DNA from: Hydractinia symbiolongicarpus
Lineage: Eukaryota; Cnidaria; Hydrozoa; Anthoathecata; Hydractiniidae
Reading direction: 5' to 3'
DNA: 64,000 nucleotides
Assembly: GCF_029227915.1 (NCBI RefSeq)
Contig: NC_079881.1
Coordinates: 21,923,501 to 21,987,500 of the forward strand
Made by a program: the position numbers and the translations under genes. Each line of letters starts with the position of its first letter. Within the stretch, counting starts at the first letter, position 1. Below are positions 1 to 11,739 of this stretch, piece by piece. The notes below the pieces were generated by a model. It searched no databases. It was not told the origin of the DNA and saw only the letters and a program-made list of their open reading frames with translations.

Positions 1-520
1 TGACGTCATCTCCTGCGTGGGTAACTAGGGACCACCTGGGACCAAGTTGGGTAAGTTTTCCAAACCTGGGTCACCAAATCCGTTTCGGAATAGACGGGTA
101 AATGACATCATAAAAAAACCTTTAAGCCCTAATATCTCTGCATCCGTTTGTCTCAAGTACACGATCCTATACATTTTCTTTATCAGCGTTTCAAGATCTA
201 TACGATGAAGGCAATAGGTACACAAATTTCTTGAAAATAAATTTTTGGGTTTGACAGGCCATTGCTGACGTCAACAAAATTTTTAACACCTTATATCTCC
301 TTAGGCTTTTGTCGAATACATATGATCCTATACATTATTGTGATCAGCGTTTTAACCTTTACACGTTATAGGCAACGAATAAACTAAACTTGGCCAATTT
401 TTTTGTACCTGCACTGTTGACGTCAGCAAAAAATCTGAAACAACCTATTTTTCCATTGTCCTTCTGCCTAAGTGGATTTCTCCACGGGCTTTATCGACTA
501 GTATTAAAATAAGTTAGCTG
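1..520. repeat. Dispersed repeat R1, copy A (cut by window edge)
   Basis: The stretch closely resembles about 48330-49075 and 51680-51865. Shared blocks include GGGTAACTAGGGA, TTGGGTAAGTTT, CAAATCCGTTTCGGAAT, GATCCTATACATT, and a distal CCACGGGCTTTATC followed by ACTAGT. It carries three perfect TGACGTCA palindromes at 1-8, 265-272 and 418-425. The short ORF at 25-225 on the minus strand is translated repeat and not a gene. The element class is not recognised; the 5' end lies outside the window. Confidence 0.8.
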
Positions 521-3500
521 ATAAGAAATCTTTTGACATCAATAGTTATCGGCTTAAAGAATTGTAAGAGTAATAATAATACTTCAAATAATGAAGAGCA
601 TGCCATCATTATTATATTGTTTCTTTATATACTGTCATGAACAAATGCTAAGAAGCAAAGTTAAATAAAAACTAAAAAATGCCGTACAAACCTTTCCATA
701 CACCTCTTGTCGATGGAGTTAATTGTTAAATTACAGCATACAATTGGGGAGAGGAAGGGAGGGTAGATATTACGCTTTTATAAAGAGAGAGAACAGTGGT
801 GTGAACACTCGGAAAAAAACAGCATAGAATTCAATTTTAATTTCCTTAAATTATGATCTGCTGCAATTGAAGACAGAAAAAAATCACTTATAATATCGAC
901 TTTGTCTTTAGTCTTTTATTTTAACATTTTCTCATTTTTTTTAAACCAAAGGCTGGAAAAAGTTCTTAGAATGAGGTTTATTTTTAACAATAAAATAATT
1001 ATTTAGACTTTATTTAGAAATCTGTCGTTCTTTCGTTCGTTCATTTACAAGAATTGTTCATTTTCACTCTCCAATGATGTAGTTGTTAGGAATCAAGTAT
1101 TTTTTTTCTTTTGAGGTATAGATCACTGCTGATGACACATTTGGCCAGATAATAGTGTAAATAATTTGGCGTAAAAGTTTTGGGTCAAAAATTTTAATTA
1201 AGGGAAGATATTGAGACATGTTTGTTGAGCAAAAAAGCTCTATCTATTTTTCATTATTTGTTTACAATCTTAATATTTTTTCGGCATCTTACAAGTAAGT
1301 AGATGCTGGAAATTTGAAGTATATAAAAATTACTCAACAATATCGGAGTATTTTTCGTCGTCTTCTCTCATATCAAAAAGACAGAAAACCATGGGGATAA
1401 GGGTGATTGAATACTTTCATTTCTTTAATTAATAATTGGAGGAAATAAATTATTCTATTTTCACAATTTTTATTTCGCGATAAAAATTAGAGGAAAATTC
1501 GACCTTGTCGCACTCACTAAATGAAAGAAAAACAAAGAATAGTGAAAAGAGGTTTGCGTTAAAAATTAAAGGACATTAAATTAAGTAAATTTCGAAAAAA
1601 AGAGTATTAATTACGTTACGGACGTTAAGGACACGATAAATTAGGAAAATTACGGTAGTCAATGTATGCATACTTAGATGAGTTTCAAGCTAATAATTTT
1701 AATCTGAAGTTATGTTGCTGGATTTTAATGAAATTGGGTATCAGGGTGTGTGACCATGGCTAAATAGTAAGTTAACCAGGTAATATGGGCTATACTTGCA
1801 CGATCCCATATAAAAAGGGAAAATTGCGTACGGACCTGACCTGTTTTGGACCCGTTGTGTACAATCCCTCCAGATGTTTGGTTTAACAGCTGATGTTTCG
1901 ACTGCCAGGTAATAGCTGCTCTGCCGGTTGCGTAATATCTGTTCTGCGAATTTCTGTTTGTGACATTAACGATTATGATGTTAGCGCTCAGTCGGACCTT
2001 GGAGAAAAGAATACGGAAGGAGAAACAACTCTTTTAATTCTATTGAAACACTGCGTGAGGTTCTAGCAGGTGTCTGTATAGAAACTTAATTTGAAATTTT
2101 GGCGGTTGTGTGACTAAATTATTCGTGAATAACAATTCGCAACTATGATTGGTTATAAAAACAATTAGATAATTTGATGATGAGTTTGATAATATTATCA
2201 AAACAAGAAGCCATATTGAAATCGGTAAAATTTCTTTTGTTCTTATGTTAACATAATTAGCGAAGAAGCACATGCTCGACACTTTTGTAAACAAAAAGAA
2301 AAAGTTTATATCTCGTTTTAAAACGACGTTCTGTTATAAAAAGTTATTTCTTTAGTTAGAATAAACAATAATCCAGCACACATTTTGTCGGCACTCATCC
2401 GGCGCATATCTATCTATATTGTTTTTCATGATCAAAGTGGTATACTCAAGCCTGCAAAAATAGGTTAATATCATGGTTAAACGCTTATTTCCAAACGTAT
2501 TGTTGAACTTTTTAGCAGCAATGTTCACCGTCTTATATTAGGCACACTTTCCATACAATAATCACGTGCCTGCAGCGTGTTACAGTCAGATTTCAATAGA
2601 AAAAAGTTAGCCCCTATTAAAGGAGAAAATGGAATTTGATCATTTTTTTGCGAAAAAGACTGGGTCGAGCACCTCACGCACTGATTCTTTTGAAATTAAA
2701 AACAATAGCGCGTAAACACCCCTATCGAGAAGGATTATTTTATGACCTGCAAATTTGAAGATCTAAAGTTACTAGAACTGAAAATAAAAGTAAACGCCGT
2801 ATTTCCCGACTTCCTTGATCACACATTCCCGGTTAAGAAGCGGGCCATCGCTAAGTAATCGTTTTCAGTCGTGGGTAAAAAGACGGCCTTGTTTTCTATG
2901 AGCACTGCGGCGGAGTTTGTTAAATTATTTTTGAATTCGAAAAATTAGAGGTAAACAAAAAACAACCATTAGGAATCGTAGGTATATCTCTTTTCTTATG
3001 GCCATAATTATGATAATTAATGTTTCTCGTGCGCTTTTCCATTTATTAAGATGAATGTCCAGGTTTATTGCATAATTTTTGGCAAACTCCAAACGGGGAG
3101 TGCCTGAAGTGATAAATAATATGAAAGGGTAAAAAGGGAAATTCCGAAAACAAAATGTACAGACAATACCTTCTCACTAAGAAAGCAACTATCTGTTTGA
3201 ACAAAAAAGCACTATAAAAATTTAAAGCAAAAGAGAAGCGAAGATGTCTTCGAAAACAACGTCAAGTGGCAGCTAGGTGTTGCAAAGAAGCCTGACTTGA
3301 GTAAGTTAAAACGTTTAATTTATTTAAAATAAAACAGAAACTTTGATCGATTTATCTTTGAACTTTGTTGATATATATACAAAAAGCATTAGGATGGAAA
3401 TGGAGCTACACATGTTGCTTAAATTTTGGGTGATCTAGCAAGCACGTGGTCGATTTTGCCGTGCGTTTATGATTGTGTGAATCGTGAAATGAGAAACTAG

Positions 3501-4197
3501 GGTTAGTGTGCTATTTCAGTAAAACATTTAAACATGTTCGGATTTTCAGTTTTCAATAAAGTTTTCAGGATAATGTTTTTTTATCTATATCTTATTTTTA
3601 TCTATATAAGTTTTTACAATAAAATAGGAACCTCAAAATGGGCCTTTTTGATATAATGCTAAACCTGGTACATGTTATGGTACATCTTATGAAAAATAAA
3701 GGCACTTACAGAGGGAAATAGAGATGTATCAAAGAAGGGATAAAAACACGTCTGCCATTTCTGTGTAAATATATATCTTCGCGAGTTCGACTATGCAACA
3801 CATAACGACTCGTCTTCGGTATTCCTCCTCTCCTCTATATACACGTAGAAAATACATATACGTTGCTAAATACGCCAGTGAATCTAAGCTGAATACGATA
3901 TCTATGCTGAATACGATGTCCTGGCACGACGAACCTAGCAATAATGAAAGCACGGGAGCAAGCAAATGCAAGCCAGAGGTAGTTGGACTAGAAAAATCTC
4001 ATTATTTAGAAGAACAACAAACTGTTTTGGGCAGATTTAAAAGCGTATTTTAATAACTGATAACATCAACTTTTCTATGCAATGATGTCTTTTCACGTTT
4101 TTATAACTTGTTTTGTTAAAGAAAAGAAAAAAGGAAAGAAAGTTACAAAACCTTCTCCTAAACTTTTTATAATTCTTTATTTAATAAATACTTTGCT
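521..4197. other. Intergenic, AT-rich, no supported gene
   Basis: No ORF with recognisable domains or credible splice-linked exons was found on either strand. Short ORFs at 2040-2294 (minus) and 3793-4053 (plus, with a minus-strand shadow at 3729-3971) have no familiar motif. The 3793-4053 frame contains a small internal duplication (LNTISMLNTMS) and could be a terminal exon of an unseen gene, but nothing else supports that. The stretch lies downstream of the receptor-like gene whose stop is at 4198. Confidence 0.6.
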
Positions 4198-7100
4198 TTA
4201 CTTCAAGGCAAATGTTTCTGTGTTATCTATTTTGTTTATTTTTGCATAAACAGGACGTTTTGCTGCAAGATATTCTTCTAACTTTTCCTGAGCATATATT
4301 GCATCATCGTATTCTGGTTCTGTTTCAAAGTATACCGGTTCAGGTTGGTCTTTTTTGGGTAGTTCTTTAGTTTTCGGAATGTCATACATTGGTGAATATG
4401 TCGCCTATGAGAGAGGAACGCTTGAAATTTGAAAGTGCTACATTAGTAATACTAACATTGTAAATTCTAATTTTTTTTTATCATCAATTAAAAAACTATT
4501 TACATTTAACTACAAGATGTTTCACATTTCACATTTTATTTTTTATTGTTATTTTATAAGAATGCAGATTCTAACAAAAGGAAACTTGGACCCTTAAACA
4601 GTTTACAAGCATTTACTGCAATTGTAGACTAGTTAAGCAAGTTTTAATGCTGAAACATTTCGATTCTTTCTTGAAAAAATTTCTGTTTTAATAAAATAAA
4701 TTTTCACGATAATCAACTTCTGGCCTTTTCGCGAAATTTTGCGTTTGCCATTGCCACCGTTTGCGAAAATATGTTATTCTAAATATTTTGTCAATCTCTT
4801 CAATCGCGAAATTGTTTTAGCAAAACCTGGGGTAATAAGTTATTATATTTACGTAAATAAATAAATATTTTGCCTCGCTCGCACTTTGTTTAAATGTCTT
4901 AACCACAAAATGATTTCCTTTTTTAATGTGCCACTGTGTCACTTGCAGAAGTCGAGAATCGTCAGACTTTGTACCAGGTTTCTGAGAAACCTTATGTAAA
5001 GGATAAAGATGATAATTCTTCCAATGAATCTGATTAGGACATAGAAATTTATGTTGATGAAGGACGAAATACCTTACAACTAATTAATAAAAACGTAAAA
5101 TTGTGCTCAAATAAGAACATTGAACGTGCAAATTATGTCTTTTTAAATCTTAGTAATTTTCCATTTGCGAAAATAAATTCGCGCGAAATTTGTCGAAACA
5201 TTCCGACTTAGAACTTAAGTTCTCCCGAAATCTTAATAATTGCACAATATCGAATCACAAAATTCCGAAACTTATTTATTACGAAAATTAATCATCGTGA
5301 ACGTTTCTTAGGTTGGATGAAATGTAAGTATGTAACAAAAACATAAAAAAAACTACAACCAGATAGTTTGGTTATAATAAGATAAATTGAGAAAAAAATT
5401 ATTAAGAAACCTACCGTCTGATGTATCGTGTCGCTGGATATCAAGCTCTCTAAGAAATAACGCACATAGTATGTATGACTAACATAGTGACCCGACGTTA
5501 AACGTCAGATTGGGCCGTTTTGGTACAGTTATATGGTGCGTTGCAAATTCAGTGGACTGCTTACAACTTGATAAAGTATTTAAGATGTTATGTTTTTTAA
5601 AATCCGTACGTAGGGAAATGAGCAAAAGGTGATTAAATTATGTCGAAGTGAGAAAATATTACTAGAAACTTCTTGCTGACTTTTTTTGCCTACCATTTTG
5701 TTACCAATAAGGTCACTTTTCACAACCTCTGCTGAAGTAAAAGCACAGGCAACATGTCATTAACTAGTCGCAGCAAAATTGATACTAAATATTTATATTT
5801 TGCGAAAAAGGTTTATCGTGACAGGGTTGCGTCTTACTACATGTAAACCATGCTGCACGTACGTGTGGAGTCCTTACAGCAATGTGCCGTTTCCCCACTT
5901 CGGTTTAAATAAAACCACAGGCAATATCCATTTGTTGCCCTAAACCAGCTAAAACATTGTAATTTTATTTTGAAATGAAAACACATTCCACACCCTGTTG
6001 TCACCAAATAGCATTTTCATTTTGCAGAATAAAAAAGTTTTCGTTTAGTTTACATCCTGTCGTTAAAAATTTGTAAAGAAAAATAAACCCTGAGTTGTGC
6101 GCGGAATGCCTTTAATTTAATCATTAAACTTTTTCAAATAGCTTGTCCAAAAGTTACAGAAAAAAGGAACTTAGATTTATAGATATGTAGATAATGTTGA
6201 ATATCATCAATTGGAGTTTTAGCTAGAGGTGGCCAGGTAGCCTTAACTCTAGTTTAACTTAGCAAAAATTAAAGTGATGAAGATAACACAAAAACACACG
6301 AAGAAGTGATAATAATAAGGATAGCTAGAATAAAAACCTTGACAGCATAAATGTAGCTAACTAACTGGAGTACTCCTCACCACGATGTGCGTTTATGGCT
6401 AACAACTTTATTAAATTTCATGCCTACATACGAAATTAAAATACGAAGTAAAGAGAATAAAGAAGTCAACAACAATACTCCAGAAACATCCAAGTCCTCG
6501 TTCAAAATGATGGCGTGTCATTGGTTAACATTTAACCGCCGCGACAACAAAGATATAACAAATCACAAAAAGGTTTAAAGCTGTCGATAGAACAAAATAT
6601 ATTTCGCAGGCTTCTCATTGGTTTATTCATACGCACTGCGAAAGGTTTTTAGAATTTGATGAAAAACGCCGCAAGACGCCATTTTATTTTTAAAGATGGA
6701 AGAAGGGGGCGGGGGGGGGGGGGGAGGGGGGGTGCGTTTAGAGAACGTGACCGAATTTTGCTAAACTAACCCCCTGTTTTTTCCACTTTTTCTGATCATT
6801 ATCGTTTTTGCCCTGACGGACACACAACGCATATACAGGCTAGTTTTTAATAATATTTTTAAACATAAAAAAAATGAAAGCTTTAATTTTAAGACAATTC
6901 TTTACGGTTATCTACTTTTAGAGGACTTTGCCAGCCAAATTTCTTTGCTTACATGCTCTTACTTACTTGCAGCTGTTGATATGACATAATCATATTCTGG
7001 ATTTGCCATCACTGGTGGCTGTGGATTTTTTTTCTCCTTGATCTAGAATGAGAAAATAGAAGTGAGTAGTTGCTAAAAAGGAGGCAGGGACATAACAGAT

Positions 7101-7972
7101 ATTTAAGAAACGATGTCATATTTTACCTTTGGTCTTCTACATTGTCTAAAATGTAAAAAACAAAATAACTAACAAGGGAATTATTTTGATGTTCTTTAGT
7201 GAATGTTGTACTTTGGGAAAAGAGTGACAACGCTTAGAGCGACCACAACTTATGCATATTTATGGGTTTTATTTTCGTGTAAATCTATTTTAACTTAGCT
7301 TGCTAGACCCAAGGCCCTATCTTTTAGTTCTCCTATCTGAAAGTTCCGCAGGGCTCGGGGTGGTAGAGAGCCCTTTTTTAAAATACCTTACCAGAACAAG
7401 TGAAATATTTTTAAAATCCACTTTGCTTTAGCTTTTTAATAATACCAATCTGTCTGCGTTTCCCTCTTGTAGAACACTTTCGTTAACATTAATTTGATTT
7501 TAACTGCGAGAAGGCTTGGGTTAACCCAAGGACGGCCTGAAACAATTGCCAATTGGGTCTATATGGTAGCGTGTTATTCAAGATTTGATATAAATAAGGT
7601 AAACTGCAATGTGGCACAAAACTACGTGAAACAGTTTTATAACCCATATTACTTTAGATTTCGAGGTACCTATCCTTGAGTGTGGTTAGTATTACACATT
7701 GTGGGAAAAGGTACAAGCATTAGAGTATTTTATGAGGGCTATATGACAATACTTTGATGTTATTGTTTTACACATTATAAAGCTTATTATTCAAATGATT
7801 TGGGCATTCCTTTCAAGTTGTTATTAACTTACCTTATGGCAAATATGATGCTTAATACCACAAGAATGAGAATCAATGCTGCGATTACTATACCAACTAA
7901 TAATGGTATATCAATGGAGCTGCTGTTGTGTTTGTCAGTCACAAAAGTTGAATTTTTTGTTGTTTTTAGCGC

Positions 7973-8022
<50 letters not shown>

Positions 8023-9315
8023 TTGTTGTTGTTGTTGTGTTAATAAGTACTACAAAATGAAATAAAAATGAGAAAACACGAATAGGTTTTTACTTTTTTG
8101 TTAAGGTTAGAAAGAGAATTTTCAAACAAATACCTGATTTATTAAATTTCGCAACAATGCATATTTCATTACACACACCATTAATTCTGAACAAGTAACC
8201 AGAATATTTATGGTCGATACTTTTAAATTTCACCTATGGTGGAAGAAAAGCAACAGCATTTGCCACAAACATTTATGGTTTCCAGATACCTGTTGTATTT
8301 TCTTCTTCTTTAATTCCTTTACAAAAGTAATGACACTGACGAAGTTAGTAAAATTTTTCAGAATAAATTTTGCGGGATTGGTAATATTTATTAAGAGATA
8401 TTAAAATAGCGATACTATTTTTGCAAGAGAAATACTGCTGTACCAGTGAGACACCAAACGGAAATTTTAAAAATTGAATTAAACTAAACGGTTTTACAAA
8501 ACTGACGGCAAAGCCATGTCTCTTTCCAAGAACTGTAATAGCATGCGAACTGTTGAACAAGATGGAAAGTGAAAAATAATTGATAATACAAATTAATCAG
8601 AACTTCACATACACGTCAATACATCTTAGGAACACTCCACTAAAAGAAGGGTAAAATAATACTATTATAAGGTTTAGACTTTCTTATACTTTTTGCAGAT
8701 GGTTCGCCCCTTTTTTTTCCCACCCTCAAGTGTCGTCGGCCGTAACAGAGACTTAAGAAAAGCGTGTTAATAACAAAGGGTTTGTAACTTCACTTACATA
8801 CGGATAATCGTTTGAAGAATGAAAAGTCCAGTTCATAGAAATGACTTTTTTTTGTGGATATATTAATTCAATTTTGGTACCGTGTTTCCCTGGACACTTT
8901 TCTAATATTTTCTGTTTCTTTTTTAGGACAAAAACACCATCATAACGAACAACAACAATCCTGGTTCCATCTGTATTATGTCCAAATACGGTACAGCGTG
9001 AGGAACCTAAATGGGCATAATATTAACATTGTTAAAAGTGATTTCTAAATAGAAGTAAGATACAAACTTGTACTTACCATATGATTTTAAAATTTCACTT
9101 CTGTTTTTACATTTAACCTTATTCTCCACAACAATTGCTGTTTCATATCCTCTTTCACATGTACATATATCTTTTTCCCATTCTGTGTTTTCACTAATCT
9201 TACATTCATCTTTACTTATATTTGTAATGACATCTCCGTATAATTTTCTTTCTATGAATAACGTCTCAACACATGTGACAGTTAGCAAAACAACAAATAT
9301 ATGTTGGTGGAACAT
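4198..9315 (-). CDS. Novel type I membrane protein, tyrosine-rich tail
   Basis: I do not recognise the family. Exons (minus): 9315-9078, 9006-8798, 8233-8134, 8049-7833, 7145-7127 (19 nt), 7042-6967, 5449-5415 (35 nt), 4404-4198; all have GT/AG borders and compatible phases, giving 366 aa. Residues 1-20 look like a signal peptide. The ectodomain has eight cysteines, including an EGF-like CTCERGYE, and several N-glycosylation sites. A long poly-Thr stretch (ACA codons) forms a mucin-like stalk before one transmembrane helix (about 233-254). A basic RQCRRPK follows. The tail carries nine tyrosines (278, 280, 301, 305, 323, 330, 335, 343, 351) in settings such as PEYDYV, MYDIPK and PVYAKI, plausible SH2-docking sites after phosphorylation. 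The start at 9315 was preferred over 9357 because it gives a clean signal peptide. Function is inferred only as a surface receptor or adhesion protein; exons were assembled by eye. Confidence 0.75.
5415..5449 (-). CDS. 35-nt coding microexon of the novel receptor gene
   Basis: It is flanked by TTTCTTAG acceptor and GTAGGT donor sequence on the minus strand. It adds KSLISSDTIHQT (first codon shared with the upstream exon) and is the only piece found that converts phase 1 at 6967 into phase 0 at 4404. Without it the tail exon with its tyrosine motifs would be read out of frame. Confidence 0.65.
5690..6340. repeat. Degenerate dispersed repeat in receptor intron
   Basis: Blocks here (CACAGGCAATATCC-type, TTTTCATTTTGCAGAATAA, ATAATAATAAGGATAGCTAG, then GATGTGCGTTTATGGC-type) recur in the same order, diverged, at about 11960-12500. 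The element class is unknown. No coding potential was seen. Confidence 0.5.
6705..6732 (+). repeat. Poly-G tract, G-quadruplex candidate
   Basis: Nearly uninterrupted guanines, broken by one C and one A, lie inside the intron between exons 5449 and 6967 of the receptor-like gene. The run is on the plus strand, so the pre-mRNA would carry poly-C here. It may also be an assembly-sensitive homopolymer. Confidence 0.7.
7127..7145 (-). CDS. 19-nt coding microexon of the novel receptor gene
   Basis: It is read on the minus strand between a TTTTAG acceptor and a GTAAAA donor. With two bases from the transmembrane exon it encodes RQCRRPK, a basic juxtamembrane stop-transfer segment. It restores phase 0 for the next exon. 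Joining 7833 directly to 7042 gives a stop after about a dozen codons. Confidence 0.75.
7972..8037 (-). repeat. (ACA)n microsatellite encoding poly-threonine
   Basis: About 20 ACA codons on the minus strand, interrupted by one AAA, lie inside the transmembrane exon of the receptor-like gene. In frame it reads threonine, which suits an O-glycosylated stalk. The length is likely to vary between alleles. Confidence 0.9.
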
Positions 9316-9357
9316 TTTTACAGTCTTTCTTACTAAAGTGACACAAGAGACAAGCAA

Positions 9358-10900
9358 AGAGAATAAATAAACTGAAAGTAACTAGCACAGTTTTAATTTT
9401 GTGGATAAATTTTTAAACCGTTCTTAAAATGACAGTTTTATGAACTTTCGCTATTAAGATAATTACTATAAGCCGATAACGAAACTTCTGACGATAGCTA
9501 AGAACATTGATCCGGAGTATGACATCATTTAAGACCCTCATTATCTCGTTATATATTGTCATTAAGAAATGATTTTTTACAAACAATAAAATACAAAATA
9601 TCGAAGTCTTTCACAGCCTCTCACACTAAATGTTTGTAGTGTCGACGCGTCCTCGACTAGTACTTATGTACTAAGTTATCGTTTACAGATGCTTTCTGAT
9701 TCCCATATTTACAATATTCTTTCAAATTGATTATTTTCATTTTACTGTAGGCATGTGGCCATAAAACGCCTGTCAAAATTCTCTTTTGCCCCAATTGAAT
9801 GTTGTGTCTGGTTGTCCAAAAAATGTCGATTTAGTTGGAATATTTGAAACTACATAAATTCAGCAAGAGTAGGGTGCAGTATTAGTAATTGTTTTGACAC
9901 GGGAAAGGCGTCCCCGATGTCAGCAAGATACAAGATGGACTAGTGACGAGGTTGGGGAAATTATTATATCTTTATAATGAATTAAACCGTTTCAGGATGG
10001 GTCCATTTAAGAGGGTGAATTGTGGCCACACTTGCTTTTTGCTCTTTGATTGATTTGAATTCGGGATTTGCTCTGTCACATTTGTTTGCGTGTAAGTTTT
10101 CGTATGAAAAAAGCAGAATTTAGATATCCTCAAAGAAAGCTTAGTTTAATAGTTTAGTTAGTTAATGACTTTATTTCAAAAAATGTATTTTTCGAATTTA
10201 CTTAAATTTTTGAGTTCTTGTTGCTAAGAAATATAGTTGAGTTTTTGACTTTTTGTAGTGATGTGTTGTGGAAAACAAAGATGGACGTTAGAAACAGAAA
10301 AAGTTCCTTATATTTTTAAGAAAGTTTATCAGTTCTTGTTACGCATATTTTTTGTCTTTTTGCTCTAGTGTATATTTGTTATTTTTCTATTCTATATTTT
10401 TATATTAAACCTCTTTATTTTCTCTATTTTAGTTGCTATGAATTTCACATCCATACTTGTGATTTCATGTCTAAGAGTAGTTCGCAGATCAACTAAAACT
10501 TCATACAACTTTTATTGTACATTAATTTACGTTGCAACAACTGAATGAACTTCAAACGTACTGTTGGGTAACAAAAGAAAGTAAGTCAGTACTACAGATA
10601 AACCAAGACACTTGTTTTGTATTATAGTGTACAAATAGCGAGGAAGTATGTATAGCGCTATGTAAGTCCTTGCATGCGATTTTATCTTTCACTCTATCCT
10701 ACTTAGTAACCAATTTTTGGAGTGACTGACTGACAGTTGTCTACAGAAAAAGTGTATTAGCAGTAAAATCTAGAAAAAAATATGTTTTAAGGGAAAATCG
10801 TTGAAACTTTCTCTAAACTTAGTCGAAGGCGTTCGAATTTTAGTATGGAAATATGTTGTTTTTATCTGGTGTCGCCATTTTTATTCCTTGTTAATAAAAA
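9358..10900. other. Intergenic upstream of the receptor-like gene
   Basis: AT-rich sequence with no recognisable coding region, RNA gene or intact element. It should include the promoter and 5' UTR of the minus-strand gene that starts at 9315, but no TATA, CCAAT or initiator arrangement was convincing. Confidence 0.5.
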
Positions 10901-10929
10901 AAGTTAATAAAAACAACAGATTTCTTACA

Positions 10930-11640
10930 AACTTGTCAGCTCTATTGTTTTTATACAAGCAATCTTCTTCTCTGTCTTCAAGCAATTCCAGTTTTGGTGT
11001 TTTGTGTTTTTTAACTAGCTTTTATAAAGATTTAGCAAGAACAGTTTTCTTTCTTTCAATGATGATTGTAGCATTGCGCTGGCTAAAAACTTTTCCTCTT
11101 CTTTGTTTTCATCGAAGCAACATCTTCACAAAAGGTCACTTTGTTTAAAAGGAAACTTTCATCGCTCTGTTGTTGTAAACAGTACTATCTTCATCGAGCA
11201 TTAATTGTGCTTTCAACTTATCACCCTCTGTCTTCTTTTTCAAGCAAGATTTCAATTTCTCATTTTCGTCTTCCTTCACCATGGCTATGGCTTTTCAATC
11301 ATGTTGATCCTCCTCCACAGGGTATCCCTATTCTTTTACACACCTCCACTGGTGTTACAACTTAATCCTTATGTTCATGTAGGATTTAATACGCAATGTA
11401 AAGAAACTTTCCATAGATGCATTTCATTGTAAGAAGTATTACTTTCGCTCAGCTTTTTCGCCTTTTCAATATTGGCAAGTATATTTGACATGTCGTCATA
11501 CGTTATATGACGAACTCGTTCTTCATCATCATATGACGAACTCGTTCTTATTTTTCGTCTAATTAGTTGCTCGTCGCAAACAGTATCTACCTCTTTCAAT
11601 ATCGTCAACATATTCAGGCGACCAATCCTTTTCAACATCT
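10930..11640 (-). pseudogene. Decayed coiled-coil coding sequence (candidate)
   Basis: Read on the minus strand, this stretch gives successive charged, helix-forming peptides in shifting frames: an 87-residue open frame at 11375-11638 (with SYDDEERVRHITYDDM), then ENEKLKSCLKKKTEGDKLKA and DEDSTVYNNRAMKVSF near 11150-11290, then KTKKRKSF and KTPKLELLEDREEDCL further on. Frames are broken by stops and shifts, with no consistent splice sites. The character is like an intermediate-filament or other coiled-coil protein, but I cannot name a family. It could also be a real gene with sequence errors. Confidence 0.35.
11503..11550. repeat. Short tandem duplication
   Basis: ATATGACGAACTCGTTCTT occurs twice, about 23 bases apart, within the decayed coiled-coil stretch. 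It looks like a local duplication. Confidence 0.8.
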
Positions 11641-11739
11641 TTATTTATGTTTATTGTAAAACGGACCTCTTGCTTAGAATATTGACATCATAAAATTTGT
11701 AACCAACTTTACTAAACGTAAAGTCAATTAGACGAAATT

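Noticed and set aside
3793-4053. 86-residue plus-strand ORF near the receptor gene end
   Set aside because: No domain, no linked exons, and an overlapping ORF on the other strand; kept only as a remark in the intergenic entry.
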